A DNA stretch of 19,681 nucleotides from an uncultured Bacilli bacterium. GTDB lineage: Bacteria; Bacillota_I; Bacilli_A; RF39; UBA660. Within the stretch, counting starts at the first letter, position 1, and the number at the start of each line of letters is the position of its first letter. The notes below the pieces were generated by a model. It worked only from the letters and a program-made list of their open reading frames with translations, did not search any database and was not told the DNA's origin. Below, in pieces: positions 1 through 5,587 of the stretch. The position numbers and the translations under genes are program-made. The DNA lies in NCBI GenBank assembly GCA_947623755.1, contig CANQHB010000009.1, positions 1-19,681 of the forward strand, read 5' to 3'.

Positions 1-150
1 ACTTTTATCACTTATATTGATATGAATACGGGTAAAGTTTATAAAAAAGATATGGGAATATTTAATTTGGTTAATGACCCAAATCGCGAAATTTTAGAAA
101 TTAATGGTTATCAAAATAAGAATGAAAGTTGGCAAAGAAAAAGAATCTAG
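1..150 (+). CDS. C-terminal end of an unknown protein (partial)
   Basis: Frame 1 is open from the window edge to a TAG stop at 148-150 and encodes 49 residues beginning TFITYIDMNTGKVYKKDMG and ending NESWQRKRI. The start lies outside the window, so the family cannot be judged. The reading frame is believable because it has low-GC codon use like the other genes and runs directly into a hairpin terminator whose first arm includes the stop codon. No motif is recognisable. It converges on the PRPP synthetase gene on the other strand. Confidence 0.6.
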   Translation, partial: TFITYIDMNTGKVYKKDMGIFNLVNDPNREILEINGYQNKNESWQRKRI

Positions 151-170
151 TTTACTAGGTTCTTTATTTA
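141..170. terminator. Bidirectional rho-independent terminator between convergent genes
   Basis: AAGAATCTAG (141-150), a TTTA loop, then CTAGGTTCTT (155-164) form a 10-bp stem with one G-U pair. The plus strand continues into a T-rich stretch. On the minus strand the stem is followed by the complement of the A-rich 131-140 segment. It can therefore end both the partial gene at the left edge and the prs gene. Confidence 0.75.
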
Positions 171-171
171 G

Positions 172-1263
172 TTATTTGTAAAGGTTTTTTTCTTTTTTGT
201 AAGAAGTAATAGCACTATTATCTTTAATTAAAGCTGAAATGGAATATCCTTTATTTAAGTTATCAATTATCTTAGCTAGATAAGTAGAGCAATCCGCGGC
301 ACAAAACCATTCTTTGGCCAAAATTTCTTCAGGAATATAAGTAAGATTGGTTGAATATACGGCATTAAATATGCCTTTTTCATAAGCTTCATCAAATTTT
401 TTATAACCACTAGTAAAAAGTGCAAAAGTAGTGAAGAAAAATATTTTTTTGGCGCCTCTACTTTTTAGTTCTTCCGCAACGTCAAGCATGGAAGTACCAC
501 TAGCAAGCATGTCATCAACAACAATAATAGATTTTCCTTTAACACTAGCACCTAAATATTCGTGGGCTACAATCGGGTTGGAACCATTAACAATTTTGGA
601 AATATCCCGTCTTTTATAAAACATTCCGACGTCTACTCTTAAGATATCGGCAAGAAATCGAGCTCGGTCCATAGCACCTGTATCCGGACTTACGACTAAA
701 GTTTTGCTAGAATCAAATTCTTCATTTTTTAAAAATATTTTTAGCATATCATTAGTGGTAAAGAAATTATCAAAAGGAAGGGTAGGTACAGCATTTTGAA
801 TATTGGGGTCGTGAACGTCAAAAGTGACAATGTCATCTACACCTAAGTTCTTTAATTCTAATAAAGCCGCGGCACAATCTAGAGATTCCCGAGATTTACG
901 CCGATGTTGGCGCGATTCATATAAAAAAGGCATGATTACTTTTATACTTTTAGCATGACCCATAATTGCTAAAATAGTTCTTTTAATGTCTTGAAAGTGT
1001 TCATCAGGACTCATATGATGAATAAAATCATACATTTTATAAGTTATACTATAATTATGGGTATCACTAATAATATAAACATCTTTGCCTCTTATTGATT
1101 CTAAAATAGTTACTTTTCCTTCGCCATCACTAAATCTAGAAATGTTAATGGGAACTAAATAATTTTGGTCGGTCTTTCTAATTTTTTTAATTTCATTATT
1201 AACTTTTAAGCCAAGTTCTTCACAGTTAGTCATGGCTATTACACATAAATCTTCTTTTTCCAT
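172..1263 (-). CDS. prs: Ribose-phosphate pyrophosphokinase (PRPP synthetase), divergent long form
   Basis: Transfers pyrophosphate from ATP to ribose-5-phosphate to make PRPP, the precursor for purine, pyrimidine, NAD, histidine and tryptophan synthesis; cytosolic. The 363-residue product has the type I phosphoribosyltransferase fold twice over. Visible landmarks are the ARQDR-like SRQHRRKSRE segment (118-126), VTFDVHDPNIQ where most enzymes have DLHAGQIQ (147-156), the VVSPDTGAMDRAR ribose-5-phosphate region (190-202), YKRRD (216-220) for the catalytic KRR loop, and the PRPP loop VVDDMLASGTSM (248-259). Usual Prs proteins are about 315 residues, so this one is roughly 45 longer, mainly towards the C-terminus. 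I chose ATG at 1263 because GAGGAG lies 6 nt upstream; a longer in-frame start adds 28 hydrophobic residues with no support. The altered DLHAGQ and PRPP-loop residues mark it as a divergent clade, so the exact substrate preference is less certain than the family. Confidence 0.88.
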   Translation of the reverse strand: MEKEDLCVIAMTNCEELGLKVNNEIKKIRKTDQNYLVPINISRFSDGEGKVTILESIRGKDVYIISDTHNYSITYKMYDFIHHMSPDEHFQDIKRTILAIMGHAKSIKVIMPFLYESRQHRRKSRESLDCAAALLELKNLGVDDIVTFDVHDPNIQNAVPTLPFDNFFTTNDMLKIFLKNEEFDSSKTLVVSPDTGAMDRARFLADILRVDVGMFYKRRDISKIVNGSNPIVAHEYLGASVKGKSIIVVDDMLASGTSMLDVAEELKSRGAKKIFFFTTFALFTSGYKKFDEAYEKGIFNAVYSTNLTYIPEEILAKEWFCAADCSTYLAKIIDNLNKGYSISALIKDNSAITSYKKEKNLYK

Positions 1264-1283
1264 ATAATACTCCTCATAAGTAT

Positions 1284-1292
1284 ATTGTAACA
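1284..1292 (-). promoter_or_regulatory. Extended -10 promoter element for prs
   Basis: On the minus strand TGTTACAAT (TG at 1292-1291, TACAAT at 1289-1284) sits just upstream of the GAGGAG ribosome binding site (1275-1270). The predicted start would give a very short leader. No good -35 box is visible at 17 nt, so it would depend on the TG extension. Confidence 0.4.
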
Positions 1293-1375
1293 TATAAGTG
1301 ATAAGGAAAAAATAGTAAATGGTAAAAGTGTAAAGATAATTTGACAATTTTTTTAGAGATAGTATTTTAGATTTA

Positions 1376-1404
1376 TTTACTATTTTAAATATTAATGTTA
1401 TAAT
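1376..1404 (+). promoter_or_regulatory. Promoter of the tRNA-Gln gene
   Basis: -35 TTTACT (1376-1381), a 17-nt spacer, and -10 TATAAT (1399-1404) preceded by TG at 1396-1397. The mature tRNA begins 15 nt after the -10 box, leaving a short 5' leader for RNase P. Confidence 0.7.
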
Positions 1405-1418
1405 ATTTAAGAATTTAT

Positions 1419-1494
1419 TGCCCTGTAGCCAAGCGGTAAGGCAGTAGGCTCTGAACCTACCATTTCATTGGTTCGAATCCAATCAGGGCAGCCA
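1419..1494 (+). tRNA. tRNA-Gln (anticodon CTG)
   Basis: Cloverleaf with acceptor arms TGCCCTG (1419-1425) and CAGGGCA (1484-1490), a D arm GCCAAGCGGTAAGGC typical of glutamine tRNAs, an anticodon arm GTAGG-CTCTGAA-CCTAC with anticodon CTG, and a T arm containing GGTTCGAATCC. Discriminator G and an encoded CCA (1492-1494) follow. It is a single gene with its own promoter and terminator. CTG reads only CAG, so a TTG-anticodon tRNA for the more usual CAA codon should exist elsewhere in the genome. Confidence 0.93.
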
Positions 1495-1504
1495 AAAGAA
1501 AAAT

Positions 1505-1530
1505 AAGTCCTTTAGTAGAGGACTTTTTTA
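1505..1530. terminator. Terminator after tRNA-Gln, also facing the minus-strand operon
   Basis: AAGTCCT (1505-1511) and AGGACTT (1519-1525) form a stem with a 7-nt loop, followed by a T tract on the plus strand. On the minus strand the same stem is followed by ATTTTTC, so it probably also ends the operon that finishes at 1557. Confidence 0.75.
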
Positions 1531-1556
1531 AGTTTAAAAATATTTTTTTACTTTCA

Positions 1557-2204
1557 CTAATGATTAATTTTTGATAACCTTTTAGCATTTATTTTTAAAT
1601 CAACTATATTAAATTCACATAATTGATAATCAAACATAACAGTCATTGTATCGATATTATCTCCACCCTTAATATAACTTAAATATATTGTATTTATTTT
1701 ATTTATCTCATTAATGCCGTATAAACAGATTACTTTTTCGGCCTTTTCAACTAAATACTTAATACTAAAATCTTTTAATACAGGTCTTTTATTTTTGGAT
1801 ATTTTTGATAATTGGGAAGTTATTATAAGAGGAATATTATATTGGTTACTTATTAAATTTAGTTCATCTATAGTTTTTTCAGTATTAGTTATAGACGTAT
1901 TGATTAATTGAAAATAATCTATTATAACTAACTTTAAATCATTTTTATTTTTTTCACATTCATTTTTAAGATAGTCTACGTCTACATTTGATTTATCTAA
2001 AATCTTTATATTATTACCAGTACACCTTATACCCAATTTTTCTTTACTTTCATCTAAAGAAAAATATAGTATTTTACCATCAGTCTCTTTTGATATAGAA
2101 TTTGCTAAATAGAGTGCTAAAGTTGTTTTTCCAACAGCTGGACGACCTGCTAGAACTATTAACCCTTTTTTATCCAATTCACATATAATATTATTTAATT
2201 TCAT
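1557..2204 (-). CDS. Stand-alone DnaB-type helicase C-terminal (RecA-like ATPase) domain protein
   Basis: 215 residues matching only the ATPase domain of DnaB replicative helicases, which are about 440-450 residues long. Walker A is GRPAVGKTT (20-28). YFSLDES (47-53) stands where DnaB has FSLEM, with Asp for the catalytic Glu. Walker B is LVIIDY (92-97), and TSQLSK (129-134) is the sensor-like motif. LVEKAEKVICLYG (151-163) corresponds to the DnaB 'IEQDADxVxFLYR' segment, and the YIKGG strand follows. The N-terminal primase-interaction domain and linker are absent, so loader and primase contacts and normal hexamer packing are doubtful. Start ATG 2204 has AGGAGGAG upstream. It is the last gene of a three-gene operon, 17 nt after the PolC-like gene. 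Active ATP binding is likely; helicase function is unproven. KaiC/RadA-like RecA ATPases are an alternative, but the DnaB-type C-terminal motifs fit better. Confidence 0.72.
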   Translation of the reverse strand: MKLNNIICELDKKGLIVLAGRPAVGKTTLALYLANSISKETDGKILYFSLDESKEKLGIRCTGNNIKILDKSNVDVDYLKNECEKNKNDLKLVIIDYFQLINTSITNTEKTIDELNLISNQYNIPLIITSQLSKISKNKRPVLKDFSIKYLVEKAEKVICLYGINEINKINTIYLSYIKGGDNIDTMTVMFDYQLCEFNIVDLKINAKRLSKINH

Positions 2205-2221
2205 TTTTACTCCTCCTAAAT

Positions 2222-3253
2222 TTATATATCATAATTATCTTTATCTAAAACATATAAACACTCACTTACTGCTTGTCCTCTTCCAAAAATAAATAATATT
2301 TTAGAGAAAATATCGATATATGTTTTTTCACATTTATATTTTTTCATTACTTTAACATATTCAGCCCATTTATCGGGATTTTTTTTCCTTTTCCCTAAAC
2401 TAATAAATATTGTAATTTCTAAGGCTGTACTTCTTTCTATTTGATGATTTAATAAATACTCTAAGATATCTTCACGAGTAGCAATTAAATTATTTAGATT
2501 TATCTTTTTATTTTTAAATAAAATATCTTGATTATTATTCCAAACATCAACACCATGGACTATACTTTTAGTTTTTATATAATCATTTATATTTTTAGGT
2601 TTTAAAATTTTAGATACTTCTCGTTCTATTTGATTATAAAAAATATTATCGAGACTTATTTTTTTATTTTTATTATAAGATTTATTATCAATCCTTATAG
2701 TCATATATGTATTTTTATATTCTCTATAATCATTAATAGTTTGTAATAAATTTAAATCATTAAATCTTAATAACATGTATTCATCGATGAAGCCACAGGG
2801 GAGTAATAGATAATGTTTATCTAATAAATAATTGATATCTTCTCTCTCATCTTTTATAAAAAAACCACAAACTACTTTAAATTTATCATTTTGTTTATCT
2901 AAATAACTAACAAGTTGTAAATCTGAGTTATTAGTCACATCAACAGTAATGGTTTTATCAGTAAATAGCTCATAAGGTAAGTTATATTCTAAAGGATTAA
3001 CAACACTTATATCTAATATATATAATATTAATAAATTATTTATCATACCTCTAAAGTAATATTTAATATCTTTATGTTCTTTTTTAAATTTATATAAGTA
3101 TTCGATAATAAAAAGTAAATCTTTCTCATATAGTAAATCTAGTTCCTTATAGCATCTTTCTAACAATTTTTCATCAGTATATTTTTTAGGGAAAATATTA
3201 TTTAATTCTTTTAATAAATAATTTTTTGCCTCCAAATTTAGCTCATTATACAT
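2222..3253 (-). CDS. Degenerate PolC-type DNA polymerase III alpha core, 343 aa
   Basis: I recognise this as a shrunken relative of the PolC polymerase core. Residues 27-97 follow the PolC palm entry: LLERCYKELDLLY, then YFRGMINNLL where PolC has SRGSVGSS, then ISVVNPLEYNLPYELF matching EVNPL...IPFETF. ITVDV (102-106) sits where PolC has PDIDLNF, so one of the paired catalytic aspartates is replaced. Residues 228-337 match the PolC fingers region: KSIVHGVDVWNNNQDIL for SGLSHGTDVWLGNAQEL, ATREDILEYL for GCRDDIMVYL, WAEYVKVMKKYKCEKTYID for WEEEMKNNNVPDWYID, and IFGRGQAVSE for MFPKAHAAAY. PolC is about 1440 residues; the OB, exonuclease, PHP, zinc and C-terminal parts are absent. Start ATG 3253 is preceded by GAGGTAGG. 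The frame is intact, so it is maintained, but polymerase activity is unlikely. A scaffold, DNA-binding or decoy role is inference. Confidence 0.7.
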   Translation of the reverse strand: MYNELNLEAKNYLLKELNNIFPKKYTDEKLLERCYKELDLLYEKDLLFIIEYLYKFKKEHKDIKYYFRGMINNLLILYILDISVVNPLEYNLPYELFTDKTITVDVTNNSDLQLVSYLDKQNDKFKVVCGFFIKDEREDINYLLDKHYLLLPCGFIDEYMLLRFNDLNLLQTINDYREYKNTYMTIRIDNKSYNKNKKISLDNIFYNQIEREVSKILKPKNINDYIKTKSIVHGVDVWNNNQDILFKNKKINLNNLIATREDILEYLLNHQIERSTALEITIFISLGKRKKNPDKWAEYVKVMKKYKCEKTYIDIFSKILFIFGRGQAVSECLYVLDKDNYDI

Positions 3254-3358
3254 TAATATTACCTACCTCTCATAATTTGATTTTATATTCATTTAATAAA
3301 ATTTTATTATCTCTTTTTTGGTGTATTTTTTTAAAAAACATTTATATCATCTAATTGT

Positions 3359-4018
3359 TTAATTTTCATCAATTAAATCAAATATTTCCGCGTCATATAG
3401 TTCATCGTTGTTATAATCTGTTATTGTTTTATAATGCTTTTTTATAAAATTTTTTAATAAAATTATATCTTCTTCTTTTATATTTATTTTTCTATCTACT
3501 AATATCTGGGGGTTTTCTTTATCAACACTCATCATTATCATGTTATTATAATTTAGTTTTCCATAATCATTTTGAAAAAATAAAATATTATCTCTATCAA
3601 GAGTATAGGAACAATAGAAAAGTAAATTCATAGGTAACCCTGATTTCCTTTTACTTAAACTAGTACACCCAAAATAATCGTTAGTTTCATCAAAAAATAT
3701 TTGCTTTGCTTCAAATTCTGGGATATCAGCATTCCAATAATCTAATAATAATTTTTGATGGGTTCTTACATATTTTAACACATCTTTTATATATAATTCA
3801 TCATAGTTATTTAAATTTTTTCTTTTATTTAAAATTTGAAGGTTTTTTATATCAATAGTTAAAAAATCTTCATTATTCCAAGTTTTAAATTTTATTTGAG
3901 GAATTAAATTCGTTAATTTTTCTTTACCATTATAAACTAAGTATAAAACGATATTCGTATAATTATCATTTTCAAATGATATAGTTGCTTTAAATAAATC
4001 ATCGATATTTGAATTCAT
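3359..4018 (-). CDS. Unknown protein, first gene of the PolC-like/DnaB-like operon
   Basis: 219 residues, not recognised. ATG 4018 has GGAGG 7 nt upstream. The protein is soluble, without a signal or membrane segment. The middle contains VLKYVRTHQKLLLDYWNADI (about 84-103), a helix followed by 'LLxYW', which resembles a short motif seen in small plasmid- or transposon-associated proteins; that likeness is weak. The last 20 residues are acidic (DELYDAEIFDLIDEN). It lies 105 nt upstream of the PolC-like gene on the same strand with no obvious terminator between, so it probably belongs to the same transcript. Confidence 0.55.
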   Translation of the reverse strand: MNSNIDDLFKATISFENDNYTNIVLYLVYNGKEKLTNLIPQIKFKTWNNEDFLTIDIKNLQILNKRKNLNNYDELYIKDVLKYVRTHQKLLLDYWNADIPEFEAKQIFFDETNDYFGCTSLSKRKSGLPMNLLFYCSYTLDRDNILFFQNDYGKLNYNNMIMMSVDKENPQILVDRKINIKEEDIILLKNFIKKHYKTITDYNNDELYDAEIFDLIDEN

Positions 4019-4254
4019 TTTTTATCCTCCAATTAATAATTAAACTAATTATCTTTTTATACACCCCTAGTATATATCTATAATAATATTATCTTTAAAT
4101 TTGTTAAAAATAGATTTTAAAATCTTCAATAGGGAAGTTAAAGTTAAGTATATCATCACTTCTTAATAATAAGTATAACTCAAATATTAAAAAAAGGCAC
4201 TAAATTTAAGATGATTTTTAATGATGATAAATTAGTTATAATTTTTATTATAAC
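4019..4254. other. Intergenic stretch between ssrA and the three-gene operon
   Basis: No gene is visible. It holds a perfect 14-bp palindrome AGATTTTAAAATCT (4112-4125), a possible operator upstream of the gene starting at 4018. It also holds AT-rich blocks that could contain the operon promoter on the minus strand; TTAACA at 4107-4102 is one weak -35 candidate with no well-spaced -10. A second hairpin, GTTATAAT-TTTT-ATTATAAC, lies just left of the ssrA terminator. Base composition is extremely AT-rich, so palindromes here carry limited weight. Confidence 0.35.
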
Positions 4255-4277
4255 AAAAAAAGGAGCGCTAAGCTCCT
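4255..4277 (-). terminator. Rho-independent terminator of ssrA
   Basis: On the minus strand AGGAGC-TTAGC-GCTCCT (4277-4261) is followed by seven T residues. It lies 45 nt past the mature 3' end of the tmRNA. Confidence 0.88.
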
Positions 4278-4321
4278 AAAAGATTTATCACCACAAACTT
4301 TTAGTTTGTTTAATACCACAC

Positions 4322-4687
4322 TGGTGGAGTAGAGGAGAGTCGAACTCCTGTCCAATATATCCTATGATACAACGTCTACAAGTTTAGCTTGATTTAAGAT
4401 TCATTATTTTACTGGCTCAAGACCAACCTATAAAATAACTAGATTAGTAAAAATTCGTTCTTTTAACCTAATCAACTAAAAGAATATATCTTATATTTAT
4501 GAACCTTTATTTAACCTATAAGAAAATTAAATAAAAGCTTGCTATTCCTAGTTAAGTTTAGGCAAATGCAAAAGCATTTGAAGCAAAAGAATTTTCATTC
4601 TTGTTATTTATTTTGGTTTTAGACTTAAGGTGTCACTCCCACTTGCAGTCATATCTAGTAATACATGTCGAAACCAATAGCTACCCC
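4322..4687 (-). ncRNA. ssrA: Transfer-messenger RNA (tmRNA)
   Basis: Rescues stalled ribosomes and tags the nascent protein for proteolysis, working with SmpB. The 5' end GGGGTAG (4687-4681) pairs with CTACTCC near the 3' end, which ends ...CTCCACCA at 4322 with an encoded CCA. GGACAGGAGTTCGACTCTCC forms the T arm, and the 5' part has the conserved GGTTTCGACATG after the acceptor strand. The tag frame ends at TAA (4560-4558) and reads NNKNENSFASNAFAFA after the alanine carried by the tmRNA; the exact resume codon (near 4606-4614) is not certain. The FAFA ending is like Mollicutes tags rather than the LAA ending common elsewhere. Length is 366 nt, normal for a one-piece tmRNA. Confidence 0.95.
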
Positions 4688-4699
4688 ATGTATGTAAGT

Positions 4700-4728
4700 A
4701 TTATAACATAAATCAGAAAATAATGCAA
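4700..4728 (-). promoter_or_regulatory. Promoter of ssrA
   Basis: Minus-strand TTGCAT (4728-4723), a 17-nt spacer, then TGTTATAAT with consensus TATAAT at 4705-4700 and a TG extension. Transcription would start near 4693, about 6 nt before the mature 5' end. Confidence 0.8.
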
Positions 4729-4750
4729 AAAAAAGAAGTATTTCTACTTC
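4727..4750 (-). terminator. Terminator of the small two-gene operon upstream of ssrA
   Basis: Minus strand GAAGTA-GAAA-TACTTC (4750-4735) followed by eight T residues. The stop codon of the upstream gene is inside the hairpin, and the T tract runs into the -35 box of the ssrA promoter, a compact arrangement. Confidence 0.8.
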
Positions 4751-5124
4751 ATTAAAGCAATAGCAAGAATAAAACCAATATTTAGAACTCCATAAAGAAG
4801 AATAGCAACATTAATAAAGGCAGCTCTAGATGATTCAGGAGGGTTATTTTTTCTTACCCGAACTAAGGCTGTTTCTTGTTTTAAATCATAAGCTATATTT
4901 AAGTTTTTAGTATCACCAAGATTTTTAGTATGTTCAGAATATTCATCGATTTTATTATCAACTATTTTTTTGATGGCGGAATTTTCAGGAAGAGTGGCTA
5001 GAGTTGTTTCAACACGATTTACCAACATTTTGTTATCTTCAGTTAAAAGATTAAAGTTATCTTTTGCTTTAAAATAACGATTCATGTTAGTTTCTATTTC
5101 ATTTTTTAATTCGTTATTATTCAT
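4744..5124 (-). CDS. Small protein with a C-terminal membrane segment, function unknown
   Basis: 126 residues. The first about 100 are charged and probably helical or coiled (KAKDNFNLLTEDNKMLVNRV...). Residues from about 101 to the end (AAFINVAILLYGVLNIGFILAIALMK) form one hydrophobic segment, so a tail-anchored or C-terminally inserted membrane protein is likely. I chose ATG 5124 because GTGAGG lies just upstream; the longer frame overlaps the preceding gene. It begins 4 nt after the upstream stop, so the two are surely co-transcribed and may be translationally coupled. No known family recognised. Confidence 0.65.
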   Translation of the reverse strand: MNNNELKNEIETNMNRYFKAKDNFNLLTEDNKMLVNRVETTLATLPENSAIKKIVDNKIDEYSEHTKNLGDTKNLNIAYDLKQETALVRVRKNNPPESSRAAFINVAILLYGVLNIGFILAIALMK

Positions 5125-5128
5125 GTTT

Positions 5129-5461
5129 TTAAGCCTCACTTTCATGATATTCCGGTTTAATAAAAGGGTCGAATGCATATTTTTCAAGTAATTCCACAAA
5201 TTTATATAAGCCTTTGCAATCAGTATTTAATTTAATTATATTCATAAATTCTTCAGGGGTAACATTCCAAGCTTCTCCAGGTAAAGTGCGTAAATCAAAG
5301 GTTAGAGCAACACTATCAACAATAGTATTATTTTTTATATAAGTTAAAATATTATCTTCACATTTTAAGCCTTCAAGGTTAGGATAAAATTCTAAATTTT
5401 GGCGAAAGATAAAATCATTGATATTAATTATTTTACTTTTACTTAAATCTGTATCACTCAT
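5129..5461 (-). CDS. Small soluble protein, function unknown
   Basis: 110 residues, mixed alpha/beta by appearance, with no signal or membrane segment. ATG 5461 is preceded by AGAGG at 5 nt and by a good promoter. A longer in-frame start would sit on top of that promoter and is rejected. Readable landmarks are FDLRTLPGEAWNVTPEEFMNI and DPFIKPEYHESEA at the end. It forms a two-gene operon with the membrane protein downstream and is transcribed divergently from sufB. Not recognised. Confidence 0.6.
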   Translation of the reverse strand: MSDTDLSKSKIININDFIFRQNLEFYPNLEGLKCEDNILTYIKNNTIVDSVALTFDLRTLPGEAWNVTPEEFMNIIKLNTDCKGLYKFVELLEKYAFDPFIKPEYHESEA

Positions 5462-5483
5462 AACATCCTCTACTTTCCTTATT

Positions 5484-5512
5484 ATTATAATTGTAGCAGA
5501 AAAATGTGAAAA
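5484..5512 (-). promoter_or_regulatory. Promoter of the 5461-4744 operon
   Basis: Minus-strand TTTTCA (5512-5507), a 17-nt spacer, then TATAAT (5489-5484). It faces away from the sufB promoter; the two -35 boxes are about 29 nt apart. Confidence 0.7.
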
Positions 5513-5541
5513 AAACAACCTAAAAGATTAAAAAAATAGAC

Positions 5542-5570
5542 TAAACAAATAAAAAAATATATAGTATAAT
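5542..5570 (+). promoter_or_regulatory. Promoter of sufB
   Basis: TAAACA (5542-5547), a 17-nt spacer, then consensus TATAAT (5565-5570). A start near 5577 would leave a leader of only about 11 nt before the ATG. Confidence 0.7.
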
Positions 5571-5587
5571 ATGTTTGGCGATTAATT

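Noticed and set aside
431..619. Plus-strand small frame inside prs
   Set aside because: Fully inside a conserved gene on the other strand and lacking a ribosome binding site.
2222..3253. Pseudogene of polC
   Set aside because: The frame is uninterrupted over 343 codons, has a ribosome binding site and sits in a tight operon; degenerate sites look like divergence and not decay, so it is listed as a CDS.
1419..4687. Integrative element between tRNA-Gln and ssrA
   Set aside because: No integrase, transposase or duplicated tRNA/tmRNA end was found; kept only as a possibility in the findings.
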